A DNA stretch of 64,000 nt from an uncultured Lachnospiraceae bacterium (GTDB lineage Bacteria > Bacillota > Clostridia > Lachnospirales > Lachnospiraceae): positions 75,794-139,793 of the forward strand of contig CAJUBE010000006.1 in NCBI GenBank assembly GCA_910584725.1, in the 5' to 3' direction. Made by a program: the position numbers and the translations under genes. The notes under the pieces are model-generated. The model made no database searches and was not told where the DNA came from. It saw only the letters and a list, made by a program, of their open reading frames with translations. Below are positions 22,443 to 30,645 of this stretch, in pieces. Position 1 is the first letter of the stretch, and each line of letters opens with the position of its first letter.

Positions 22443-25354
22443 ACGATCATTTCCTCAAACACTTCCTCCGGCACGGGCTTGCAGTATCGGTAACCCTGCG
22501 CCACATAGGCGCCGATCTCCATCATCAGTTCGGTATCTCCTTCCGTCTCCACGCCCTCGCATACCACCTGCGCCTCCAGGTCTCTTGCCAGATTTACAAT
22601 ATTTCTCATAATCTGCACCTGTCTTGTCCGGTTCTCGTTGTTTAACAGGAAGGAGCGATCCAGCTTGATGACCGACGCGGGTATCTGCTCGAACACGCCG
22701 AGCGACGAGTAGCCGGAGCCGAAATCGTCGATGGAAAGGTGCACGCCTTTTTCTTTTAAGATCGCCACATTCTCCTTCACCTTCTGCTGCTGCATCTCCT
22801 CCACCACAAGCGTCTCCGTGATCTCCACTTCGATCAGATCCTTGGGCACCTGATACTTTTCCATCACGGACACGAACCGCTCCGGGAAGCCGTCCTTTAC
22901 AAAGTGCGACCTTGAAAAATTGCAGGACACGGGAACCACCGCAAGTCCCTCGTCCAGCCGTCTGCGCAACATCTTGCAGACGCTCTCCATCACAAAGAAA
23001 TCGATCTCCGTAATTCTGCCCGTCTGTTCATAGTACGGCACAAAGAAGCCGGGCGCGCGGATCGCGCCGTCCGCCGAGGGGTCTTTGAAGCGCACCAGCG
23101 CCTCTGCTCCCACCACGCGCTCGTCGCGGATATCCACCTTCGCCTGATAGTATGCCACGAAATCTTTCCGAAAATCCACAGAATCGAGCAGTTTCTCCCG
23201 CTCATGCTGTTCCCGCAGCTTCTTTCGCAGCTCTTCATCGTAAATGCTGATCGCATTGCTGTGGCTGTCCTTTAAGGGATCCACCGCCTGAATCGCATAG
23301 GAAAGGGCAAGCTGAATATCCGTATTGCCCTTTTCAACCGCACAGATGCCCATTGCCTGCGTCATGCGAATCCCCGCTTTCTCATGGATATGATCGGAGA
23401 TTTTGTCTGCCATAGCCATCATGCGCTTTGCCAGCGACGACATATCCTTATACTGCACAAAAAGGACGAAATGACTGCCGTAGCTTCTGGCATAAAGCTC
23501 ATTTTCTCCGACTTCCCCGGACATGACCTCGATGGTAAGCTCCAAAAGCCGCTGCCCAGCGTTCCATCCATAGAGCGCATTGTAACTCTTAAACTGACAG
23601 ATATCCGTGTACACGATCGCGTACTTACTGTCCGCATCCGCATCCAGTATCAGGGACGCCCTGTATTTGAGATAGTTGATATTCCATATATTAAAGTCCG
23701 CATCTTTATACATCAGTTTCTGGAGTCTCCTGCTGTTCTCCAGCATACGGTACAGCACAAAGATCGCAAGTCCCGCGGCCGCCAGCAGTACCAGAATAAT
23801 AATTATGCTGTGATCCCTGATAAAACCGTCCACGCTCATTCTGGAATAAAAGTTATCCTGCAGCATGTAGTCATTGACCGACTTGTCGGTGACTTCCAGA
23901 AGCTCCTTATTCAAAATGCCGGAAAGGGGTGAGTTTTCATCATTTCGAACCGCCATGCGGATATCGTGCACATCGCTCAAAACCGTGTGAATCTCAAGCT
24001 GCCCGAACCCAAACTGAGAGCCGAGAAGATACTCCGCCAGATACCCGTCGCACAGCGCCGCCTCCGCCTTGCCCGACTTCACCGCCTGCAGACACTCTCT
24101 AGGAGTCTCCAAAATCAAAAGCCCGGTCTGTTCCCCCGCAAAGGAAACGGAGCCCCCTTCCGAAAGATTCTCCTCTGTCACCGCCAGCGTCTGAAATTCA
24201 TCCGTCCTTCCTCCGCTCTTGGTAATCAATACGCGGGGCACCTGGGCGTACGCTTTCGTCAAGACACAGCCCGTCTGCTTCATACTTCCGTCTGATTCTC
24301 CACAGTAGCCGATAATATCTATACTTCCTTCCATGAGCGCCTGCTTCGCCTCGTTCATATCACGCATTTTCACGTAAGAAAAAGTAAGCCCCGTGCTCAC
24401 GGAAACTTCACCGAGCATCTGCGGCGCAAGCCCTTTGTATGCACCCTCCTCATCCTCGTAGGAGAAAGGATAGTAACCGTCCAGATAACCGACCTTCAAC
24501 CCGTCGCTTTTTCGAATGTAATCCAGTTCCTCCCCTGTCAGCAGAATCGTGTGATCCAGGCGGCTGTCGTAATATTTCACCATCAGCTCGTTCTCAAGCT
24601 CCGGGCGGTTCATCTTCACGTCCGCAATACCCTGGTTCAGTTCCCGCATCAAATCATCGTTTCCGGGATATGTAATGTAATAGAAGGGCATCGGCGCAAA
24701 CCGGCCGATGACACGCTGCCCTTCCCGAATCTCCGTGAGAGAATGCACAAGCGCATCGATCTCCCCCACCGAGAGCGCCCCCTGCAGGACAGCCGTGCTC
24801 TCGTACTCCCGCACCCGGGGATTCTCAATACCATGCCCTTTCAGGTACTCCATAAACTCCTGTTTTCTGACATAAGTGCCCACCACGCCGTAGGTGATAT
24901 CCTTCATCGCGCCAAAGTCCTCATAGGCAAGCGGACTGTCCCCCTTCACGGCTATGGCGCCGAAGGTATAGCCGTTGGCGATATTCGCATATTGGTAAGC
25001 TTGCGCCCGTTCGGCGGAATACTGGGCGCTGCCAACCAGATCCACCTCTTTGTCAGCCAGCATCCGCAAAGCCTCGTCCCAGCTTTCACAGGGAACATAC
25101 TCGATATTCCAGTTTACATAATCGCAAAGATTTTCGAGATATTCCACATCCATTCCGGAAAGACTGCCGTCAGGCAGCGTCTCGTGGTAGCCGTCCATAG
25201 GGAAAAAGCTTACCCGCACCGTGCGCTTTCCGGCTCCCTGCACCACGCTCATCTTTGCGGGAAATGCAAAAGCCGCCCCCAGCATGACAATAACAAGCAT
25301 CAGGGCGGTCTGCCGCATCGTCCTATTCCGTTTCCTTTTCCTTTCATTACCCAT
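22439..25354 (-). CDS. Two-SBP sensor with degenerate GGDEF and EAL domains (c-di-GMP phosphodiesterase)
   Basis: About 971 residues from the ATG at 25354, preceded by GGAAGG. Domains in order: signal anchor; two periplasmic amino-acid-type solute-binding domains (about 40-260 and 270-500); one membrane helix (about 535-555, IIIILVLLAAAGLAIFVLY); a GGDEF domain whose signature is RSYGSHF instead of GGDEF, thus probably inactive as a cyclase; and an EAL domain with EALVRF, CNFSRSH, EITETLV, DDFGSGYSS, KLDRSF and EGVETE, thus probably an active c-di-GMP phosphodiesterase. It likely senses an amino acid or similar solute and lowers c-di-GMP. It is coupled to the DUF218 gene. Confidence 0.92.
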   Translation of the reverse strand: MGNERKRKRNRTMRQTALMLVIVMLGAAFAFPAKMSVVQGAGKRTVRVSFFPMDGYHETLPDGSLSGMDVEYLENLCDYVNWNIEYVPCESWDEALRMLADKEVDLVGSAQYSAERAQAYQYANIANGYTFGAIAVKGDSPLAYEDFGAMKDITYGVVGTYVRKQEFMEYLKGHGIENPRVREYESTAVLQGALSVGEIDALVHSLTEIREGQRVIGRFAPMPFYYITYPGNDDLMRELNQGIADVKMNRPELENELMVKYYDSRLDHTILLTGEELDYIRKSDGLKVGYLDGYYPFSYEDEEGAYKGLAPQMLGEVSVSTGLTFSYVKMRDMNEAKQALMEGSIDIIGYCGESDGSMKQTGCVLTKAYAQVPRVLITKSGGRTDEFQTLAVTEENLSEGGSVSFAGEQTGLLILETPRECLQAVKSGKAEAALCDGYLAEYLLGSQFGFGQLEIHTVLSDVHDIRMAVRNDENSPLSGILNKELLEVTDKSVNDYMLQDNFYSRMSVDGFIRDHSIIIILVLLAAAGLAIFVLYRMLENSRRLQKLMYKDADFNIWNINYLKYRASLILDADADSKYAIVYTDICQFKSYNALYGWNAGQRLLELTIEVMSGEVGENELYARSYGSHFVLFVQYKDMSSLAKRMMAMADKISDHIHEKAGIRMTQAMGICAVEKGNTDIQLALSYAIQAVDPLKDSHSNAISIYDEELRKKLREQHEREKLLDSVDFRKDFVAYYQAKVDIRDERVVGAEALVRFKDPSADGAIRAPGFFVPYYEQTGRITEIDFFVMESVCKMLRRRLDEGLAVVPVSCNFSRSHFVKDGFPERFVSVMEKYQVPKDLIEVEITETLVVEEMQQQKVKENVAILKEKGVHLSIDDFGSGYSSLGVFEQIPASVIKLDRSFLLNNENRTRQVQIMRNIVNLARDLEAQVVCEGVETEGDTELMMEIGAYVAQGYRYCKPVPEEVFEEMIV

Positions 25355-25443
25355 AATCACACTACCTTCCCGTAATCCCCAAAATTTCCCAAACTCCATA
25401 TATCCAGTGTAACATAGTTGTTTCCGACGCACTACCTCTTTTT

Positions 25444-26448
25444 CTACAAATATTGGTCCAGAAATTCTCCGATCCTCCCGTAGTAAATATCGGGTGCCTT
25501 ATCCTGTGCCTGCGCGTGACCCGCGCCCTCCACGATGAAGAGCTCCTTCTCACAGCCCGCCGCCTCAAACAGCTCACAGGACATGTTCACATCTATCATC
25601 CTGTCCTCGTCCCCGTGGATGAAAAGTGTGGGAATGCCGCTCCCTGAAACGGCCTGTAAGGGGGAGGCGTCTTTCAGATCGTAACCGCCCCGCAATCTCA
25701 ACATCACGCACGCCGAGTCCACGAAAAGCGCGGCGGGGAGATGGAACCACTCCGTAATCTTATCTCCGAACATCTCATAGGCCGATGTGTAAGCGCTGTC
25801 CGATACCACCGCCTTAATGTGCCCGGAGACTTCCGGTGAACCCGCCATCAAGAGCGCCGTCGCCGCACCCATGGACTGCCCGTGGAGGACGATCCGCGCC
25901 TCCGGTGACTGTCCCAGTATATGCGCAATCCAGAGCTCGCAGTCATAGTGGTCTGTCCAGCCCATGCCGATGAAGTCTCCCTCGCTCTCCCCCTGGCATC
26001 GGAGGTCGGGCACAAGCACGGAAAAGCCCTGTTTGTGATACCAGCAGGCGAACTGATACATCTCCTCCTTCCAGCCCGTATAGCCGTGCAGGAGGAGCAC
26101 CCATTTATCCCCGGTACCTTCTTCGCTTTTTTCGTCTTTCGTCTGCGCCGGGAACTCCGCCGCCGTGAGAAGATACCCGTCCGCCGTCCGCACCTGAATC
26201 TTTCTGCGCTCTGCGCTCTCCAGCCACTCCTCCGTCTCCGTGAGAAGCTTCGTCCTGTTGTCCCGAATATCCGCCGTCTGCACCTGCTCGCTGTAGCATT
26301 TCCTTGTGATATCTTCAAAAGCGTTCAGTTTATCCATAAAAGAGGGCACAAGACAGGCGCTCACCAGAAAATAGACAAATACGGCATAAAGAGCAAAAAG
26401 CGACGCAAAAGCTGCCGCAGCGATCCGTATTCTCCTTTTCCTTCGCAT
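25444..26448 (-). CDS. Membrane-anchored alpha/beta hydrolase
   Basis: The 334-residue protein has an N-terminal membrane anchor (about 8-32) and an alpha/beta hydrolase domain. Visible elements are the oxyanion block LLLHGYTGWKEEMY, the nucleophile elbow GQSMGAA, an aspartate in IHGDEDRM and the histidine in EGAGHAQ. It resembles extracytoplasmic BAAT/YhfR-like serine hydrolases; the substrate is not predictable. GGGGGTGG precedes the ATG. It is in a minus-strand run helicase, phosphopantetheinyl transferase, hydrolase. Confidence 0.88.
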   Translation of the reverse strand: MRRKRRIRIAAAAFASLFALYAVFVYFLVSACLVPSFMDKLNAFEDITRKCYSEQVQTADIRDNRTKLLTETEEWLESAERRKIQVRTADGYLLTAAEFPAQTKDEKSEEGTGDKWVLLLHGYTGWKEEMYQFACWYHKQGFSVLVPDLRCQGESEGDFIGMGWTDHYDCELWIAHILGQSPEARIVLHGQSMGAATALLMAGSPEVSGHIKAVVSDSAYTSAYEMFGDKITEWFHLPAALFVDSACVMLRLRGGYDLKDASPLQAVSGSGIPTLFIHGDEDRMIDVNMSCELFEAAGCEKELFIVEGAGHAQAQDKAPDIYYGRIGEFLDQYL

Positions 26449-26465
26449 CCAGCCACCCCCTTATT

Positions 26466-27140
26466 TTAATAGAACTCGATCGGTATCATACTGTAGGCGA
26501 TGTCCGCGCTGTCCTGCACGCAGACCGACGTACAGTACCCCGCAATCTCCCGGTACTCCCTCATGTGATAATATTTCGCGTCCACGGTATGCCGCACCCT
26601 GACCCTTCCCGACTCCTCATCCATATGAACCACGAAATCCTGTAAGGACAGGGACATCCCCCTGCCGATGGCCTTCACGAAGCTCTCCTTCATCGTCCAG
26701 AGACGGAACATCCTCTGTGTCTGTTCCTGCTCCTCCTCCGCCTCGTAGAGCCACGCAAGCTCCTCCTTTGCAAAGAAACGGTCAGCCACCTTGAGCCGCC
26801 CGTCCTTTACGCGCTCAATGTCGTTTCCCAACGGCTTATCCCCGATGGTACAGATGGCATAATCGCCGGAGTGAGAGAGGGAAAAGCAGATTTCAGGATA
26901 ATATTTTAGGGTGGGCTTTCCCCACTCGCCAATCTCATATTCCACACTTCTTTCCTGTAAACCGTAAGCTCCCAGCGCATGATCCAACAGCAGTCCCGCC
27001 GCTAAGCTTCTGTTTTTATCCTTCTCATGCCGCAGAATTGCAATTTTCTGCTGTCTGTAAGGAGAAAGCAGTCTCAGCTTTTCCCGGAACAACACCTCGT
27101 TGTCCAGGCATCTCACATCCGCGTAATAGGTACAAATCAT
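26466..27140 (-). CDS. 4'-phosphopantetheinyl transferase (Sfp type)
   Basis: About 224 residues from the ATG at 27140, with TGGAG upstream; the frame extends further but the preceding part is overlap with the helicase gene. The Sfp-type blocks are present: GKPTLKYYPEICFSLSHSGDY, GNDIERVKDG with the Mg-binding D and E, and LWTMKESFVKAIG. It transfers phosphopantetheine from CoA to carrier proteins. No PKS, NRPS or acyl carrier protein gene is in the window, so its target is elsewhere. Confidence 0.93.
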   Translation of the reverse strand: MICTYYADVRCLDNEVLFREKLRLLSPYRQQKIAILRHEKDKNRSLAAGLLLDHALGAYGLQERSVEYEIGEWGKPTLKYYPEICFSLSHSGDYAICTIGDKPLGNDIERVKDGRLKVADRFFAKEELAWLYEAEEEQEQTQRMFRLWTMKESFVKAIGRGMSLSLQDFVVHMDEESGRVRVRHTVDAKYYHMREYREIAGYCTSVCVQDSADIAYSMIPIEFY

Positions 27141-27168
27141 AGCTGCTCCATTCCACAATTCACGTATC

Positions 27169-29160
27169 TTAACTGTCTTCCCTCTCCATTTTTCTGTAGC
27201 AGCGGTCGCAGACCGGGAACGCGGCATTCCATGCAAGGGGTCTGCCGCAGATACGGCATTTTCTCTCAAACTGGCCCTTGTCGTCCTTTAGAAGCTCCCC
27301 GATCTCATGCTGCGCCCACTCCCTGTTGGCGGCAACCTCCTCCTTGTCCACCACCCAGTCCATTCTGGCGGCGAACTGGGTATAGAGGTCAAGCTGTTTA
27401 TAGTAGGATTCCAGCCCTTCCAGCGAAAAATCCTTCGGCAGCATCGGACAGTTCTGCTGCTTTTCGGGATTCTCACAGTAGCGCAGCCACAGTCTGAGCA
27501 CTTCCCTGTCCTTCACGTCAAAGGGGCAGGTAATCAGGGAAAGTACCAGCTTCCTGTCATCCATATAGGTAATTTTCTTTCGGTAGTCCCGCAGATATCT
27601 GTATTTGTCCACGCTCTCCTTCATGGAGATTTTGTCGTACATGGGCGGATTGCCCGTCTTTTCCCACGCCTCAATGATCTCGTCCAGCTCGATGTCAATA
27701 TCGAGAAGAATCTCCGGGAAACCGACCCGCGCCCGCCGCAGCGGATAGAGCGGCTCCGCCAGCTTCTTCCCCACATAATCCGGCTCCATCGCCGACTGCA
27801 CATACCCTGTGTCGTAAAATCCAAACCGTCCGGCCCGGCCCGCGATCTGCCGGATCTCCTCCGCCAGAAGCCTGCGTTTTCCGACGCCGTCGAACTTGGT
27901 CGTATTCATAAAAACAACCCGACGGATCGGCAGATTAATTCCCATGCCGATGGCGTCCGTGGCCACGACCACCTGATTGACTCCCTCGGTAAACAGGCGC
28001 ACCTGCTCCTGCCGCGTCTGGGGAGGGAGGTTTCCGTAAATCACGCTGGCCCTGATGCCCCGCCCTTCCAGCGACGCCGCGATGGCCAGCACGTTTTTCT
28101 TGGAAAAGGCGATCAGCGCGTCGCCCGGCTCCACATCCTTCGACATGTCAAAGCGTTCGGGAATAAACGTAAGCTTCGTGTTCCGCTCGTGGCGGACGAT
28201 CTCAAACTCGTCGCCACAGCGCTTAAGCATCCCCGTCAAAAGCTTCTCCGCCGTGCCGGAGCAGCACACATGAACCTCCTCCGCGCGGATGCCGAGAATC
28301 GCCCTCGTCCAGTAACTGCCCCGGTTCTCATCGGACATCATCTGCGCCTCGTCTATGACGGCAATGTCATACGTCTCCCTGATATCCAGAATCTCCACCG
28401 TGGAGGCCTGCACGAAGCTGCCGGGCGTCCGTATGGTCTCTTCCCCGGTAATCATATTGCAGGGGATGCCGTCCGTCATCATGCGGTCGTAAACTTCCAG
28501 CGCCAGCAGACGAAGCGGCCCCAGATAAATGCCGTGATACGCCTGTTTTAGCCGCTGCAATGCCTCGTAAGTCTTGCCGCTGTTGGTGGGGCCGATGTGC
28601 AGGATAAAACGCCGCTTCATCGCCCTGGCTTCCGGGTACTGCTTTTCCGGCTCCGCCTCCATCAGCTCCTCGATCCGCTGCCCCACCAGATACTGCATGT
28701 ATTCGTCTTTGTAAATTTCATATAAGGACTTGGCACGAAGCAGCTGCGCCGTCCTCTCCATCCCGGCGATATCCTCGGGAACCGCCCCGGCCGCCATCCT
28801 CTTTAGGAAAGTTATGTCCAGTCGGGCCAGAAGGCGCACCACCCGGCGGTATTTTTTCATCCATCTGTTATCTTTCAGCACCACCGTATAGCCAACCTGC
28901 GCTACCTTCCTGTGCAGATCCTTCATATCCGCCAGCACCTGATGGTTCTCCTGCTTTCTCTTGCGAAGAATACGCCGCTCAAGCTGGCTTAACTGCTTCT
29001 CCGTGCTTCTGGTAAATCTGCGGTTTTCCTCCGCCGCAAATGAAAGGAAAGCCTTCTCGTAGGCTGCCCATATCTTTTTCGGAATACCGTCCGGCTCTCC
29101 CGTCTGCCGCACCGCCTTTTCCGCTGTTTTATCTCCCTGTATTTTACGATCTGATTCCAT
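27169..29160 (-). CDS. SUV3-like superfamily 2 RNA helicase with C-terminal zinc ribbon
   Basis: About 663 residues from the ATG at 29160 (AGAGGT upstream; two earlier in-frame starts have none). A coiled N-terminal region (about 30-170) precedes a helicase core: motif I GPTNSGKT, Ia GPLRLLALEV, II DEAQ, III CSGTAE, IV IAFSKKN, V TDAIGMGINLP, VI QIAGRAGR. The order and the GPTNSGKT P-loop match SUV3, the mitochondrial degradosome helicase. A CxxC-x(10+)-CxxC zinc ribbon closes the protein. It is likely an RNA helicase in RNA turnover or ribosome work; no RNase partner is adjacent. Confidence 0.88.
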   Translation of the reverse strand: MESDRKIQGDKTAEKAVRQTGEPDGIPKKIWAAYEKAFLSFAAEENRRFTRSTEKQLSQLERRILRKRKQENHQVLADMKDLHRKVAQVGYTVVLKDNRWMKKYRRVVRLLARLDITFLKRMAAGAVPEDIAGMERTAQLLRAKSLYEIYKDEYMQYLVGQRIEELMEAEPEKQYPEARAMKRRFILHIGPTNSGKTYEALQRLKQAYHGIYLGPLRLLALEVYDRMMTDGIPCNMITGEETIRTPGSFVQASTVEILDIRETYDIAVIDEAQMMSDENRGSYWTRAILGIRAEEVHVCCSGTAEKLLTGMLKRCGDEFEIVRHERNTKLTFIPERFDMSKDVEPGDALIAFSKKNVLAIAASLEGRGIRASVIYGNLPPQTRQEQVRLFTEGVNQVVVATDAIGMGINLPIRRVVFMNTTKFDGVGKRRLLAEEIRQIAGRAGRFGFYDTGYVQSAMEPDYVGKKLAEPLYPLRRARVGFPEILLDIDIELDEIIEAWEKTGNPPMYDKISMKESVDKYRYLRDYRKKITYMDDRKLVLSLITCPFDVKDREVLRLWLRYCENPEKQQNCPMLPKDFSLEGLESYYKQLDLYTQFAARMDWVVDKEEVAANREWAQHEIGELLKDDKGQFERKCRICGRPLAWNAAFPVCDRCYRKMEREDS

Positions 29161-29198
29161 GTTACCTCTGCTCATTATCCACAATATGTACTTCTTGG

Positions 29199-29256
29199 GT
29201 TTACATAACATAATTTCATGCCCATCCGCACACAGATTACCGCGTTTCAGGCATTC
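29199..29256. repeat. Decamer GTTTACATAA and a remnant of the hairpin repeat
   Basis: GTTTACATAA at 29199-29208 and, at about 29242-29256, GTTTCAGGCATTCTC, which equals the loop and right arm of hairpin A of the dispersed repeat without its partner. The stretch 29161-29456 otherwise holds a GC-rich hairpin AGCCT/AGGCT near 29336-29355 and the promoter of the next gene. Confidence 0.45.
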
Positions 29257-29385
29257 TCACTTGTTTTTATCATACCACAGATTCCCGCCGTTAGGCAAAC
29301 CCTTCCCCCTGTTAATATCTTCCCGTGACTACTCAGCCTTCGGCTTCGTAGGCTTTTCTTCTCTCTTTTTCGCATTTTCGGTTCC

Positions 29386-29414
29386 TTGATTTTATACCGG
29401 GATTGTTTTACAAT
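29386..29414 (+). promoter_or_regulatory. Promoter of the HD-GYP/hybrid kinase operon
   Basis: TTGATT (29386-29391), 17-base spacer, TACAAT (29409-29414), 42 bases before the start codon of the HD-GYP gene. Confidence 0.7.
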
Positions 29415-29456
29415 GGAAATAAGTAACTTATTTGATTACAAAAGGGAGTATTCCGT

Positions 29457-30530
29457 ATGAAAAATGTGATTCTCGTGGTGGACGATGACAAAACAAATCT
29501 GTCGCTTGCCCAGCGGATTCTCGGCCCGCAGTACCGTATCGCCGCTGCCGGCTCCGGGGAAGCGGCTCTCAAATACCTGGAGACGCACCGTCCCGACCTG
29601 ATCCTTTTGGATATCAACATGCCGGAAATGGACGGTTTCGAGGTAATGGAAAAGCTTCGTTCCAATATACATACCGAATCCATTCCCGTTATTTTCCTGA
29701 CGGCGGACGCTCTGGCGGAAACGGAGATCAAATGCTTCCAGATGGGCGCTATGGATTTCGTGACGAAACCTTTTGTGCCGGATATTCTTTTAAGCCGAGT
29801 GAGCAAGACCATCGAGCTTGACCAGTACCGCCACAAGCTGGAAACCATGGTGAACATCCAGGCACAGAAAATCATGGAGGATTCCATGCGCCTCGGGCGG
29901 ATTCAGGATTCGGTCATTATCGGTATGGCCAACCTGATCGAGAGCCGCGACGGCAGCACCGGAAAGCATGTGAAAAATACCCAGACCTATGTCGGCATGA
30001 TCGCCAATGAGCTGCTTGCCAGAGGGCTGTACACAGAGGAACTTACCCCTTCCTATATCGAGGATCTCTGCAAGGCCGCACCCCTGCACGACGTGGGGAA
30101 AATTAAAATCCCCGACGCCATTTTGCAAAAGCCGGGGAAGCTGACCCCGGACGAGTTTGAGACGATGAAACTGCACACCACCCACAGCCGAAAAATCATC
30201 CAGACCATCATCGGTGATCTCGAGGACGAGCACTATGTACGGCTGGTGGAGGATATCGCCCTCTACCATCACGAACGATGGGACGGCACGGGATATCCGA
30301 CAGGGCTGACTGAGACAAACATCCCGCTCTCGGCGCGGATCATGGCCGTGGCGGATGTATTTGACGCGCTCTACGAAGAACGGTGCTACAAACCGCCGGT
30401 CAGACCTATCGAACGGATTATGCAGATTATGTCGGAGGGCCGCGGCACGCAATTTGACCCTGTGATTCTGGATGTGTTTATGGACATGCTGCCGCAGCTG
30501 AAAGAGATGCTCCATATTACAGATGCATAA
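29457..30530 (+). CDS. Response regulator with HD-GYP domain (c-di-GMP phosphodiesterase)
   Basis: The 357-residue protein joins a receiver (1-120: VVDDDK, phospho-acceptor in ILLDINMPE, TKPF) to an HD-GYP domain (about 150-345). The metal ligands in LHDVGKIKIPD, the second histidine block HHERWDGTGYPTG with the GYP triplet, and VADVFDAL are all present, so it should hydrolyse c-di-GMP. AAAAGGGAG precedes the ATG. Two hybrid kinases follow on the same strand and are the likely phosphate donors. Confidence 0.95.
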   Translation: MKNVILVVDDDKTNLSLAQRILGPQYRIAAAGSGEAALKYLETHRPDLILLDINMPEMDGFEVMEKLRSNIHTESIPVIFLTADALAETEIKCFQMGAMDFVTKPFVPDILLSRVSKTIELDQYRHKLETMVNIQAQKIMEDSMRLGRIQDSVIIGMANLIESRDGSTGKHVKNTQTYVGMIANELLARGLYTEELTPSYIEDLCKAAPLHDVGKIKIPDAILQKPGKLTPDEFETMKLHTTHSRKIIQTIIGDLEDEHYVRLVEDIALYHHERWDGTGYPTGLTETNIPLSARIMAVADVFDALYEERCYKPPVRPIERIMQIMSEGRGTQFDPVILDVFMDMLPQLKEMLHITDA

Positions 30531-30557
30531 TCCGACAGCCGTGTCACAAACCAATTT

Positions 30558-30626
30558 GGAGAATGCCGCATTTCAGGCATTCTCCAGCGTGAGACGGAGT
30601 TGCGAAGCAACTCCGTCTCACGCTGG
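30558..30626 (+). repeat. Dispersed hairpin repeat, copy R4, upstream of a kinase ribosome binding site
   Basis: Hairpin A GGAGAATGCC (30558-30567)/GGCATTCTCC (30576-30585) is followed by a perfect 20-bp inverted repeat, arms 30584-30603 and 30607-30626, with a GAA loop. The ribosome binding site AAAGGAG of the next gene starts 2 bases after the second stem. Confidence 0.85.
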
Positions 30627-30645
30627 GAAAGGAGTGTTGACCGTC

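Noticed and set aside
27307..28551. 414-codon plus-strand open frame opposite the SUV3-like helicase
   Set aside because: The helicase motifs are on the other strand; the translation of this frame is histidine- and arginine-rich without domains, as expected of antisense reading.
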